From positions 125,389-189,388 of the forward strand of contig WOUT01000001.1 in NCBI GenBank assembly GCA_009773005.1: a DNA stretch of 64,000 bases, read 5' to 3'. This stretch comes from Chloroflexota bacterium (lineage in GTDB: Bacteria > Chloroflexota > Anaerolineae > Anaerolineales > Anaerolineaceae). The notes below the pieces were generated by a model. That model did not search any database. It saw only the letters and a program-made list of their open reading frames with translations, and was not told the DNA's origin. Both the position numbers and the translations under genes were made by a program. Position 1 is the stretch's first letter. Each line of letters starts with the position of its first letter. Shown piece after piece: positions 30,413-40,495 of this stretch.

Positions 30413-31168
30413 TTATTGAACATAAAAAATTGCTATTGCGCCCAAGATTAGAAAAGGTGTATACGGAATGGCGGAAAAAGCCTGATATTCTTTCCTGATT
30501 AGTTTTATTACTACAAATAGCAAAGCAAAAATCCCACTGGTAATAATAGCTAATACGATTGTTCCGATAATGAATGGCCAGCCTGTTAAAAATCCCAGGA
30601 AACCGCAAACATATACATCGCCAAATCCTAAAGCGACCTCATCGATTTTTTGCTTACGTATTTTTCCAAGTATTTTCGAAAAGAATATTCCAAAATAATA
30701 GATAAACAACATAATTAAGAAACCGGAAACACCACCGATAAAAGTATTAACAAAACCCTGTAAAACAACGCCATAAATAAAAAGTAGAACTAACCCGGCG
30801 ATACTGGTTTCGATCAAAACGACTCTGTGTTCAATATCAATGACCAATATCAACCCGAGAAATACAATTAGAGGAACTGTGAACCAAAAATTCAATCTTC
30901 CAAACGGGAAAAGCGCAACGAGAATTGAGATGATAATAGAAAGACTTGTTACAATCAGACTTCGTTTCGAAGGAAACTTTCCACATTGCTGGCATTTAAA
31001 AGAAATAAGATAACTTCGAAGTGAATGCAGTGCAGAACAATTTGGACACACAGGCATTGTGAATTTTCGAGTTAGCGGGAGAACATCTGCAAGATAATTT
31101 ATTAAAACACCGATGAAACCTCCCACAATAATATAAATAATCAGATTGATAGTTGCCATTTTATCCAC
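30413..31168 (-). CDS. Prepilin peptidase (A24 family)
   Basis: N-terminal CxxC..CxxC (CPNCSALHS..CQQCGKFP), VIDIEHRVV, ALGFGDVYVCGFLGFLTGWP. Confidence 0.85.
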   Translation of the reverse strand: MDKMATINLIIYIIVGGFIGVLINYLADVLPLTRKFTMPVCPNCSALHSLRSYLISFKCQQCGKFPSKRSLIVTSLSIIISILVALFPFGRLNFWFTVPLIVFLGLILVIDIEHRVVLIETSIAGLVLLFIYGVVLQGFVNTFIGGVSGFLIMLFIYYFGIFFSKILGKIRKQKIDEVALGFGDVYVCGFLGFLTGWPFIIGTIVLAIITSGIFALLFVVIKLIRKEYQAFSAIPYTPFLILGAIAIFYVQ

Positions 31169-31190
31169 CTCACTTTGATGTATTCAAGCG

Positions 31191-31237
31191 CTCTTTATAA
31201 AGAGTATAATGCCGTAATAAAATTGCCGCAATAAAAT
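31191..31237 (+). promoter_or_regulatory. Promoter/operator region of the MrfA-like helicase gene
   Basis: Perfect 14-bp palindrome ctctttataaagag (31191-31204) abutting TATAAT (31205-31210), then a tandem 14-mer tgccg(t/c)aataaaat. Confidence 0.55.
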
Positions 31238-31241
31238 AATA

Positions 31242-33770
31242 ATGACACAATTTGATGAATTCTTACTTCGAATAAAAAAATATCCTGATTTTTTTGAGAA
31301 TGTTGCATTTTGGCAAACACAAATTGCTCAGCAAGCTCAGCCATTTCCGTTTCCTTCATGGCTTCACAACCGTTTAGTGGATACGTTTAATTCGATGGGA
31401 ATAAATTCTTTATATTCGCATCAATTTGAAGCAATCAATTGTGTAAAAGGAGGCATGAACACAGTAATATCAACGGGGACTGCCAGTGGAAAAAGCATTT
31501 GTTATCAGATTCCAATTATCGACCAACTTATTAAAGACCAAAAATCTTCTGCGATACTTCTGTTTCCTACAAAAGCGTTGACTTATGACCAATTAAAATC
31601 TTTTTCAACAATTCTTTCTACAGGTAAGATTTTTGAGAACCAAAAAAGCATTGCTGCAGTATACGACGGTGATACGCCATCGCAGCAGCGAAATGCGATC
31701 AGGAATAATTCCAAAATAATATTAACGAATCCGGATATGTTAAATGTTGCTATCCTGCCCCATCACACAATTTGGTCTGAGTTTTTCCAAAATTTAAAAT
31801 ATATTGTAATAGATGAAATTCACTTGTATCGAGGAGTGTTTGGTTCTAACATCGCGAATCTAATCCGCCGATTGAAACGAGTGGCTGTTTTTTACGGGTC
31901 GTCACCTCGCTTTATTATGACTTCTGCAACAATTGCCAACCCAAAAGAACTGGCTAGTAACTTAATTGAAGAGGAAACGATTTCAATTGAAGCAGATGGT
32001 TCCCCAAAAGGAGAAAAGAATTTTGTTATCTATAACCCCCCAGTCATAGATAAAGATCTGGGTATAAGAGAAAGTTTGTTAACATCAACATCAAAAATAT
32101 CAGAATTATTCCTGATTTCCAATATTCAAACACTTATTTTTTGCCGAACCAGGCGGTTTGTTGAATTATTAGTCAGAGAAATTCAAGCGCTCAATCCTCG
32201 TTCAACTAAACAAATCCGCGGTTATAGAAGTGGATATCTCAAAAAGGATAGACGGGAGATCGAAGAGGGTTTAAAAAATGGATCAATCTCTCTTGCGATT
32301 GCTACAAATGCACTTGAGCTTGGCATTGACATCGGCGGAGTAGACGCCGTATTGCTGGCAGGATATCCAGGTTCAATTGCCTCACTTCATCAGCGCGCCG
32401 GAAGAAGTGGGCGCTCATTGAATTCATCGGTAGCGATTTTGATCGCATCAATGAATCCGCTAGATCAATTCTTTGCTCGTAACCCGAAATATTTAATGGA
32501 ACGTCCCCTTGAACAAGCTTTAATCGATGCGAACAACCCATTAATCCTTCTCTCACATATTAAAAGTGCAGCATTTGAGCTTCCTTTTGAAGAAAGTGCC
32601 AATTTTGGTTTACTAAATTGGACTCACCTAGAAGAATATTTGGAATACTTATGTGAAGAAGGAGTACTGCAAAAAAAGAAAACCAGGTATTACTGGTTAT
32701 CAGAACATTACCCATCTGGGGATTTTTCTCTTCGAAGTACGATCTCAGTTAGAATTTTACTGAAATACGAGGATGATGGAGTGATTGAAACCATTGGAGA
32801 TGTTGATTACAATTCTGCATTATGGATGACACACCCGGGTGCGATTTATTTGCAAGATGGACTCGCTTTTTATGTAAAAACTCTTGATTTGGAAAAAGGT
32901 ATTGCGATATTGACAAAAAGCCAAGCAGACTATCTTACCGAACCGATCATATCTGTCGATATCGATGCGATATCTCAATTAAAAGTTAAAACTTTTCAAA
33001 ATTTTATCTTACAGTATGGAGAGATCGAAGTTACATCTAAAGTCACTGGATTTAAGAAGATCCAAATTATAACAAGAGAAATATTAAGTGCCGAAAATCT
33101 CGAATTGCCAGAAAATCGGCTTCAAACGACAGGTTTTTGGATCGAATTAACCGAGAAGTGCGTAGGACTGATGCGTTCGAAGAGCATTTGGCTGAGCGAT
33201 CCAAATGACTACGGTCGAAAATGGAAGAGTATTCGTGATTCTGTTAGAAATAGAGATAATTTTACCTGCCAATCTTGCGGCCGAGGTGAAGCGGACGTCT
33301 CCTTTCATGTTCATCATAAGATCCCCTTTAAAATGCTTTTCTCGATTGAAGAAGCAAATGAATTTGGTAATTTAGTGACGTTGTGCCCGGATTGCCATCG
33401 GCGGGTAGAATTAAACTTCAAGATCAGGAGCGGTTTATCTGGATTAAAATACTTATTGACCAATCTGGCGCCTCTTTTAGTTTTATGCGATTCTACTGAC
33501 TTGGGATCTTATGTTGATCCAAACGCGAAATTCTCGAATCTCAAACCAGTTGTGCTAATATACGATTCAATTCCTGCAGGGATTGGATTATCCAGTTCTC
33601 TATATGAACGTATTTATGAGCTGTTAAAAAAATGCAGAGAATTATTAAACCAATGTGATTGCAAAGTAGGCTGCCCATCATGTGTTGGTCCGACATCAGA
33701 AGTAGGTATTGGCGGTAAGAAAGAAACAAGTTTTTTGCTTTCACTTCTGCTGGAACAAGATATCAAATGA
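31242..33770 (+). CDS. DEAD/DEAH-box helicase, MrfA/YprA-like, with internal HNH domain and C-terminal Cys cluster
   Basis: STGTASGKSICYQIP, LFPTKALTYDQ, IDEIHLYRG, TSATIANP, QRAGRSGR; HNH: CQSCGRGEADVSFHVHHKIPF...NLVTLCPDCHRRVE; CDCKVGCPSCVGP. Confidence 0.92.
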   Translation: MTQFDEFLLRIKKYPDFFENVAFWQTQIAQQAQPFPFPSWLHNRLVDTFNSMGINSLYSHQFEAINCVKGGMNTVISTGTASGKSICYQIPIIDQLIKDQKSSAILLFPTKALTYDQLKSFSTILSTGKIFENQKSIAAVYDGDTPSQQRNAIRNNSKIILTNPDMLNVAILPHHTIWSEFFQNLKYIVIDEIHLYRGVFGSNIANLIRRLKRVAVFYGSSPRFIMTSATIANPKELASNLIEEETISIEADGSPKGEKNFVIYNPPVIDKDLGIRESLLTSTSKISELFLISNIQTLIFCRTRRFVELLVREIQALNPRSTKQIRGYRSGYLKKDRREIEEGLKNGSISLAIATNALELGIDIGGVDAVLLAGYPGSIASLHQRAGRSGRSLNSSVAILIASMNPLDQFFARNPKYLMERPLEQALIDANNPLILLSHIKSAAFELPFEESANFGLLNWTHLEEYLEYLCEEGVLQKKKTRYYWLSEHYPSGDFSLRSTISVRILLKYEDDGVIETIGDVDYNSALWMTHPGAIYLQDGLAFYVKTLDLEKGIAILTKSQADYLTEPIISVDIDAISQLKVKTFQNFILQYGEIEVTSKVTGFKKIQIITREILSAENLELPENRLQTTGFWIELTEKCVGLMRSKSIWLSDPNDYGRKWKSIRDSVRNRDNFTCQSCGRGEADVSFHVHHKIPFKMLFSIEEANEFGNLVTLCPDCHRRVELNFKIRSGLSGLKYLLTNLAPLLVLCDSTDLGSYVDPNAKFSNLKPVVLIYDSIPAGIGLSSSLYERIYELLKKCRELLNQCDCKVGCPSCVGPTSEVGIGGKKETSFLLSLLLEQDIK

Positions 33771-34993
33771 CTTCATTATCAGAGCGATTAAAAAATTTAG
33801 GTTTAAGCAAAGGGTCTGAAATTACTGTTCTTGCAAAAAAAGATACTAGATCTCTCGTTGATGAATTAAATGCTTCTACAATTACTAACGATCTGGGAAA
33901 AATAATTGTTGTTGAGAAGACATTTCCTTACGGTTATTTGCATGGCGATATACAGCTTGTTGATCAGATTGATACAACTGAAATACATAAGACAAGTAAA
34001 CTTAATGGGATAAACTGTAATCTTAAGAAGATAGCGTTTCTTGACACAGAGACAACTGGTTTGTCTGGGGGAACCGGTACCCTTGCGTTCTTAATTGGGG
34101 TTGGTCGGTTTGGAGAGCAAGGTTTTCATCTCACCCAATATATTTTAGAAGACCCTTCAGAAGAATCATCTTTATTGCTTGCACTATCAATCTATTCAGA
34201 GGAAATAGAAGAAATTGTCACATTTAATGGCAAATCTTTTGATCTACCCCTGCTAAAATCCAGGTTCATTTTAAATAGAATGCCGGTACCATTTACACAT
34301 TTGAAGCATCTCGACCTTTTGCACATATCAAGAAGGCTGTGGCGGCAGCGTCTCCCGAGCAGGAGTTTAAAGGATTTGGAACACGAAATCTTACACCTGC
34401 CAAGAACCGAAGAAGAAGTTCCTGGATGGATGATTCCTGAGCTTTATTTCAACTTTTTAAAGTCTGGTGACGCATCGTTAATAAAAAATGTTGTCTATCA
34501 CAACGCCATGGATATTGTTTCTTTGGCTGCATTATTTATTGGCATCACGCAAATGCTGAACAAAGACTTATTTTATTATGATTTGGATCAAATGGATGTG
34601 TTTTCAATTGGTCAGGTGTATGAGCGTATCGGAGAATATAGTAAATCAATCGAGATTTACGAATATTGTTTGAAACAGAGTACCTTTTCCAAGAATTTTA
34701 TGATTGAACTCAATAATCGTTTGGGATGTATCTACAAAAAACAATCCCAAAGCGATAAAGCGGTTAATTTGTGGAAAAACAATGCAGAAAATGGTGATTA
34801 TGCTGCATGCATAGAATTGGCGAAATATTACGAACACGAAGCAAAAGATACAAAAACTGCTCTTCTATGGACTCAAAAAGCAGATATTATTATTGTAAAT
34901 TCGAAAATTTCCCGATATAAGAAAAATACTCAAAAAAAAGAGTTACACTTAAGGAGAACCAGATTAGAGAAAAGGATAAACGGGAATGTTTAA
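33767..34993 (+). CDS. YprB/MrfB-like RNase H-fold (DEDDh) exonuclease with C-terminal TPR-like region
   Basis: IAFLDTETTGLSGGTGTLAFLIGVGRF, TFNGKSFDLPLLKSRF, YHNAMDIVSLAAL; overlaps the helicase stop. Confidence 0.9.
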   Translation: MTSLSERLKNLGLSKGSEITVLAKKDTRSLVDELNASTITNDLGKIIVVEKTFPYGYLHGDIQLVDQIDTTEIHKTSKLNGINCNLKKIAFLDTETTGLSGGTGTLAFLIGVGRFGEQGFHLTQYILEDPSEESSLLLALSIYSEEIEEIVTFNGKSFDLPLLKSRFILNRMPVPFTHLKHLDLLHISRRLWRQRLPSRSLKDLEHEILHLPRTEEEVPGWMIPELYFNFLKSGDASLIKNVVYHNAMDIVSLAALFIGITQMLNKDLFYYDLDQMDVFSIGQVYERIGEYSKSIEIYEYCLKQSTFSKNFMIELNNRLGCIYKKQSQSDKAVNLWKNNAENGDYAACIELAKYYEHEAKDTKTALLWTQKADIIIVNSKISRYKKNTQKKELHLRRTRLEKRINGNV

Positions 34994-35279
34994 GAGAAGT
35001 ATTCGTGATGAAGTTGTATATATCGCAAATGGGAAACTTGAAGCAGAATCTGTAAAAATCTTGCTTGAGTCGTTTGATATCCCTGCTTTTATTAATCAAG
35101 AATCTGCGGGATCAACTTTTGGATTAACAGTTGGGATTTTAGGTGAGGTTGAAGTTATCGTTCCATTGTCGTACGTTACTGAGGCCAAGAAGATCATCGA
35201 GGAAATGATAAATGGCAAATTAGAACTACATGATTCACAAGACGATTTATTCGAGGATTCAAATGAAGAAAATAATTAA
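34986..35279 (+). CDS. DUF2007-like small protein
   Basis: VYIANGKLEAESVKILLESFDIPAFINQESAGSTFGLTVGILGEVEVIVP. Confidence 0.75.
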   Translation: MFKRSIRDEVVYIANGKLEAESVKILLESFDIPAFINQESAGSTFGLTVGILGEVEVIVPLSYVTEAKKIIEEMINGKLELHDSQDDLFEDSNEENN

Positions 35280-35890
35280 TTCGGCTTTGGTTTTATTCTT
35301 TCGTATTCTTCTGGAGAATCAAGGTCAGCAAGTATATTTGAGCTTTTAACTGGGTAGTAACTGATATCTTCAGTGTGTAAATTAATGAAATCCCTCAATG
35401 TCTTGGGAACCTGGATCTCTAGCAATTCAGGTACGAATTTCTGAGGAATAAGCCAAGGGTGTCCTCTGCGCCAGTTATAACTAGGTATAACTAGTTTATC
35501 TTTATTACTTTGATGCTGATTAACCATACCAATAATATCTTCACTGGTGATCATTGGCTGGTCACCCAAGGCTATAAATACACCATCTACGGTTTCATCT
35601 ATTGTGGAAAGCCCTTTTTTTACAGAATCGACCATTTCACCATTTTCAAATTTTTCATTAAATATTGTATTAACCCCAAATTTCTTTACCTCAGCCTCTA
35701 CTTCTGATCGATATCCCCCGCTTACAACGACGATCTCTCCAATTGAACATCTTTGAAAAACATCAATGATTCTTCCTAAAATTGTGGTATTCCCCCATGG
35801 AAGTATTTGTTTACATTGTTTCATTCTTATGGAGAGACCGGCTGATAAAATAATTGTGGAATATTGACTACACGCATTATTTATTTTCAT
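35276..35890 (-). CDS. MobA/MocA-like nucleotidyltransferase (copy 1, divergent signature)
   Basis: STIILSAGLSIRMKQCKQILPWGNTTILGRII, ALGDQPMI, GHPWLIP. Confidence 0.88.
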   Translation of the reverse strand: MKINNACSQYSTIILSAGLSIRMKQCKQILPWGNTTILGRIIDVFQRCSIGEIVVVSGGYRSEVEAEVKKFGVNTIFNEKFENGEMVDSVKKGLSTIDETVDGVFIALGDQPMITSEDIIGMVNQHQSNKDKLVIPSYNWRRGHPWLIPQKFVPELLEIQVPKTLRDFINLHTEDISYYPVKSSNILADLDSPEEYERIKPKPN

Positions 35891-36476
35891 AAGCCTTGAT
35901 TAGTTTTCGATAATCGTCGTTTGTGTCGCTATCGAGTAAGATTCTTCGATCTTCCCAATCTACTGTTGCGGTTTTGAATTTATCGATTAGTTCCTTCCCT
36001 CCTTTATCACCTTCCAACGCAAGTAACTCACTTATGCAATTTGGTTTAAAAAGAATGGGCGGACAAGTCTTATTGCCTACTCTCGTTGTCACGATTTCTG
36101 CATCTTCGCTACTAGATTTCTTCATAATTTCCGTAATTAATTCCTCAGGAACTTGAGGTTGGTCGCACAATAAAAATAAAAACGCCTGGCTTTTAGAACT
36201 AAGCGCGATAATCCCTTTTTTTATTGAACTACTTTGTCCGGATTGCCAATTTAGGTTTCTTGTAATTATTACATTTTTATTTTCGATATTCTTTTCTACT
36301 TCTTGATAACATGCGCCTGTAACAACGATCACAGGGTTTAAGTTTACATTTATTGCAACTTTTATAACTTGGTTAATAAATGATTTCCCAAACCAATCAA
36401 GAAGTTGTTTTGGTCTTCCTAGTCTTTTTGAACTTCCCCCTGCTAAAATGATCCCCGCAATATTTTCATTTTTCAT
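35877..36476 (-). CDS. MobA/MocA-like nucleotidyltransferase (copy 2)
   Basis: AGIILAGGSSKRLGRPKQLLDWFGKSFINQVI, LLCDQPQVP. Confidence 0.9.
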   Translation of the reverse strand: MKNENIAGIILAGGSSKRLGRPKQLLDWFGKSFINQVIKVAINVNLNPVIVVTGACYQEVEKNIENKNVIITRNLNWQSGQSSSIKKGIIALSSKSQAFLFLLCDQPQVPEELITEIMKKSSSEDAEIVTTRVGNKTCPPILFKPNCISELLALEGDKGGKELIDKFKTATVDWEDRRILLDSDTNDDYRKLIKAYENK

Positions 36477-38688
36477 TTTGAGAGATTTTAGTAAATACGC
36501 GTTCTGCTGTCAGTGGAAACTCGTCAAACCAAATACCAATGGCATTATGAACTGAAGATACGGCTGCAGGAGCAAATGGCAGGTATGGCATTTCGCCAAT
36601 GCCCCTGACGCCCCAAGGACCTATTAGGTCTGGGTATTCCAAAACAATTGATACTACTTTTTCAGGAATATCCAAAACAGTTGGAATTAAATAAGTAGAA
36701 AATTTATCCGTTAGAACCCTGCCCTTCTTTTGGATGAACTCTTCTTGAAGTGTATACCCTGCAGCTTGGACAATTGCACCTTCAATCTGACCTTCCACTT
36801 GTTGCGGATTAACTGCCAGCCCAACATCATCAGCACATATAACATTTGTAAGTTTAATTTGACCAGTTTCAATATCTACTAGACATTCAACGGCCTCAGC
36901 TACATATCCATAAGCAAAATTTGGTTCACTTTTGCCTGTCTCAGGATCTAAAGGCGTTGTTTTTGGTGGTCGATATTGAAATTCAGCAACTGCAGGTCTT
37001 TCCTCATTTTTCCATTTTTCCAAGGCAATATCAGCAGCGCCTTTTATTGCATTGCCGGCCATAAAAGTCATTCTTGACGCACTGACGCTCCCGGAGTTAA
37101 GTGTAAAAGCGGTATCAGAAGCAATAAGCGAAATTTTTTTCATTGGTAGATTTAAGGCTTTTGCTGCCATCTGTACAAAAACGGTATGAGATCCTTGTCC
37201 TACTTCAGCACCGGCATGACGCAGTACCGCATGCTCGATCTCAGATTTTCCATATAGCTCGATGATTGCCCAACAGTTTTCTGGAGCTCCAAAAGAAAAC
37301 CCAATATTCTTATACCCACATGCAAAACCAATTCCTTTACGTAAGTAATTTTGATTTTGAGTTGCTCCAGATTCGGGGTAGAAATATTGACCCTTCTGAT
37401 CCAACTTCCAACCTGCTTTTACCGCACAAGCAGCAATTGCCTTTTCTATTGTCACCCCCTTAGGAAGCGGAGTTCCTACAGATAGTAAATCTCCCTCTTT
37501 TATCAGGTTTTTCATTCGAATCTCTACGGGGTCGATATTTAACCTTTCAGCGATTTTGTTAATTTGCAACTCAGCAGAAAATGCTGCCTGTGGTCCGCCA
37601 AATCCCCTAAATGCGCCATTAGGAATATTATTGGTGTAAATTGCATATGAGTCTACTTTTACATTTGGAATATTATAAGGACCGGTGCAAAGCAGTGTTG
37701 CATTTCCCAATACTTTTGTAGAGGTGTAAATATATGCGCCGCCATCGGCATAGATTTCAACTTCTGCTGCGGTGATTATTCCCTCTTTGGTTGCGCCCCA
37801 TTTTGTTTTTATTGTATAAGGATGCCTTTTGTGATGCCCAATTATAGATTCCTCACGAGTCCAAATAATCTTTACTGGACGGTTGATACCCTTTTCTTTT
37901 AATCGAAAAGCAGCTAGCGCAAGAACAATTTGAACAGACATGTCCTCCCGGCCACCAAATGCTCCGCCAATAGCCGGATAAATGACCCGGATGGAATCCA
38001 GCGGTAAATTTAGAGCATGAGCGATTTGCTCCTGATCTTCGTGTGCCCATTGCCCTCCCACAACGACAGTAATCCTGCCTTCTTCGTCATAATAACAAAT
38101 GCCGGCTTCTGGCTGTAAATAGGCATGCTCTTGTGCCGGAGTATGGTACGTGCTCTCAACAATAACATCGGAGTTCGATAACGCATTACTTGTATCCCCT
38201 TTACGAACCCGGTAATAACAAAATGTGTTAACCCCTTTGTCTGGATGAAGAATAACAGAATTCTCCCGCAAGGCTTCTTCTACGTTTGAAACGATTTCGA
38301 GCTCTTCAAACTCGACATCAATTAGATCTCTTGCTTTGATTGCAGATTCTTCAGATTCAGCAACAATTAGTGCTATCTGATCTCCAATAAATCTGACGCG
38401 ATCGGCAAACGCTTTATTTGAACCCGGACCACATAAAACTGGTTGGTCTGCAAAAATTAGCCCATATTCGTTATTTGGAACATCCTTAGCAGTCAATATT
38501 AAGATGACTCCTGGAATTTTCTCAGCTTTTTTTGTGTTTACAGATTTGACAATTGCATGAGGAACTCCAGAAAAAAGTATTTTCATGCAAAGTTGACCCT
38601 GTAAATTATAATCACCAGGAAACAGAGCATCACCTGTTACCTTCGCTCGCGCATCAATACGATTAATCGACTTCCCAAACTCCGACAT
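36466..38688 (-). CDS. Xanthine dehydrogenase-family molybdopterin-binding subunit
   Basis: GGAFGGREDMSVQ, PNGAFRGFGGPQAAFSAE, GAEVGQGSHTVF, GVRGIGEMPYLPFAPA. Confidence 0.93.
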   Translation of the reverse strand: MSEFGKSINRIDARAKVTGDALFPGDYNLQGQLCMKILFSGVPHAIVKSVNTKKAEKIPGVILILTAKDVPNNEYGLIFADQPVLCGPGSNKAFADRVRFIGDQIALIVAESEESAIKARDLIDVEFEELEIVSNVEEALRENSVILHPDKGVNTFCYYRVRKGDTSNALSNSDVIVESTYHTPAQEHAYLQPEAGICYYDEEGRITVVVGGQWAHEDQEQIAHALNLPLDSIRVIYPAIGGAFGGREDMSVQIVLALAAFRLKEKGINRPVKIIWTREESIIGHHKRHPYTIKTKWGATKEGIITAAEVEIYADGGAYIYTSTKVLGNATLLCTGPYNIPNVKVDSYAIYTNNIPNGAFRGFGGPQAAFSAELQINKIAERLNIDPVEIRMKNLIKEGDLLSVGTPLPKGVTIEKAIAACAVKAGWKLDQKGQYFYPESGATQNQNYLRKGIGFACGYKNIGFSFGAPENCWAIIELYGKSEIEHAVLRHAGAEVGQGSHTVFVQMAAKALNLPMKKISLIASDTAFTLNSGSVSASRMTFMAGNAIKGAADIALEKWKNEERPAVAEFQYRPPKTTPLDPETGKSEPNFAYGYVAEAVECLVDIETGQIKLTNVICADDVGLAVNPQQVEGQIEGAIVQAAGYTLQEEFIQKKGRVLTDKFSTYLIPTVLDIPEKVVSIVLEYPDLIGPWGVRGIGEMPYLPFAPAAVSSVHNAIGIWFDEFPLTAERVFTKISQNEK

Positions 38689-38726
38689 TTCTTTAACTCC
38701 TGCTAACTGTTAGTCCACTGATTTTT

Positions 38727-39068
38727 TTAGTGTTTTACATCGAAAGGGCCAAACCTGGGTGGACCTAAATATTTATTTAAAGAAAATGTAACAATAGCGC
38801 TGACAAAGAACAAGAGAAAAGTGATGATAACTGCGTAGATCAGCCGTACAAATATATATGGATCTGAAAAACTTTCGTTAACGACATCCTCTGGAATGAC
38901 CAACCATTTCAATTTACTCCGGTTGTCTACAAGAATAGTTGATGCAGCATAAGATATTAAAGGAATGACAGTTATCAGTACAAATCCAATACCGCGCCAA
39001 ATCGGGTGAGTCCGTTTTTTATTGTCATCTTTTTTAACTTCTCTTCTATACATACCATGTTTTGGCAT
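38727..39068 (-). CDS. Small two-TM protein inside the Mo-hydroxylase operon
   Basis: 113 aa, two hydrophobic segments, C-terminal LGPPRFGPFDVKH. Confidence 0.65.
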   Translation of the reverse strand: MPKHGMYRREVKKDDNKKRTHPIWRGIGFVLITVIPLISYAASTILVDNRSKLKWLVIPEDVVNESFSDPYIFVRLIYAVIITFLLFFVSAIVTFSLNKYLGPPRFGPFDVKH

Positions 39069-39078
39069 ATTTTCCTTC

Positions 39079-40485
39079 TTACTTTTCAGATGCTTTTTCG
39101 ATTGCGGAGAGGATTTTATAATATCCTGTACACCGACAAAGATTGCCAGTTATTGCCTGCTTAATTTCATCCTTCGAAGGACTTGTTTTTTCCTCCAACA
39201 GTTTTACTGCTGACATAACAAAGCCAGGTGAACAATAACCACATTGTATTGCACCTTCTTGAATAAACGCATCTTGCACCCTGTGCAGTTGACCGTTCTG
39301 CGTGATACCCTCAATCGTAACAACTTTAGTACGATGAGCACGAGCCGCCGGCACCAGACATCCCATTACAGCAATACCGTCAAGGAATACTGTACAAGCG
39401 CCACACTCTCCCTCTCCGCATCCTTCTTTTGTTCCTGTGAGCAACGCGTTTTCCCTAATCAGATCAAGTAAGTTTTTTTTATGAACATTAATAAATTCGT
39501 ATGTCTTTCCATTAATCTCAATTTCGATTTTAGTTGTATGATCAAATTCTAAAGATTTCTCCTGCATGGGTTTATACGTTGAAGTGTTTTGACCCCAAAG
39601 GACAACAGGATCCTGGTATTCCACTTTCTTGCTTACAGCGGCTTGATCAAGACCGCGTTTAACCAATACACTTACCATTTTCCGTCGGTAATTCGCAGAA
39701 GATCGAATGTCGGTTATTGGAGAAGTTTCTTCAGATGCGATTTTTCCAGCCTCAACAAATAAGTTATCTGATATTTTTTTACCAAGCAAATATTTTTCTG
39801 TTTTATTCGCTCTGATAACAGTGGGCGCAACAGCGCCGATTGCGATTCTCGCCTCAAAGATTTCTTGATCAATAATGTTTATTACAACTGATACGTTTAG
39901 TACAGAAATAGCCTGGGCTCGCCGAAGTGCATGCTTGTAAAAAACACTTTTTAAATTATCAGATAGCCCTTTAAAATAAATTTCCGTAACGATTTCCCCA
40001 GGCTCCATTTTTGTTTTTCTTACTCCGGAATAGAAGTCATTTATCTCTATCTCTCTAATCCCTTTATTAGAAGCGAGTACAATTTTTGCATTTAATACCA
40101 TGAGCGCTGAAATGGTATCATTTGCAGGCGATGCAGTAACCACATTTCCTATGATGGTTCCGCGATTTCGAATTTGTGGCGACCCCACTTGCGCGCAAGC
40201 CTGAAAAAGACAAGCTGCATATTTTTGGATAATTTTGGATTTAAAGCAGTGATTGTGCGTTGCAAGTGGACCTATGTGCACATATTCTTTATTATCAATA
40301 GTTATCTGATCGAGACCCTCAATTCGGGAAATATCGATAATTTCTGTCACAGCAGGATGTAAACCCCGTTCAATTTCCAGAAGCAGGTCTGTCCCACCTG
40401 AAATCAATTTTGCGCTATTGGTATATTTAGAATATAGCTCAACAGCATCATGTAGATTGTTTACGATGAAGTATTTCTCCCACAT
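39079..40485 (-). CDS. Fused FAD-binding (CoxM-type) plus 2Fe-2S (CoxS-type) subunit
   Basis: KLISGGTDLLLEIERG, IRNRGTIIGNVVTASPANDT; then CGEGECGACTVFLDG and CGYCSPGFVMSAVKLL...CRCTGYYKI. Confidence 0.93.
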   Translation of the reverse strand: MWEKYFIVNNLHDAVELYSKYTNSAKLISGGTDLLLEIERGLHPAVTEIIDISRIEGLDQITIDNKEYVHIGPLATHNHCFKSKIIQKYAACLFQACAQVGSPQIRNRGTIIGNVVTASPANDTISALMVLNAKIVLASNKGIREIEINDFYSGVRKTKMEPGEIVTEIYFKGLSDNLKSVFYKHALRRAQAISVLNVSVVINIIDQEIFEARIAIGAVAPTVIRANKTEKYLLGKKISDNLFVEAGKIASEETSPITDIRSSANYRRKMVSVLVKRGLDQAAVSKKVEYQDPVVLWGQNTSTYKPMQEKSLEFDHTTKIEIEINGKTYEFINVHKKNLLDLIRENALLTGTKEGCGEGECGACTVFLDGIAVMGCLVPAARAHRTKVVTIEGITQNGQLHRVQDAFIQEGAIQCGYCSPGFVMSAVKLLEEKTSPSKDEIKQAITGNLCRCTGYYKILSAIEKASEK

Positions 40486-40495
40486 GTTTCCACCT

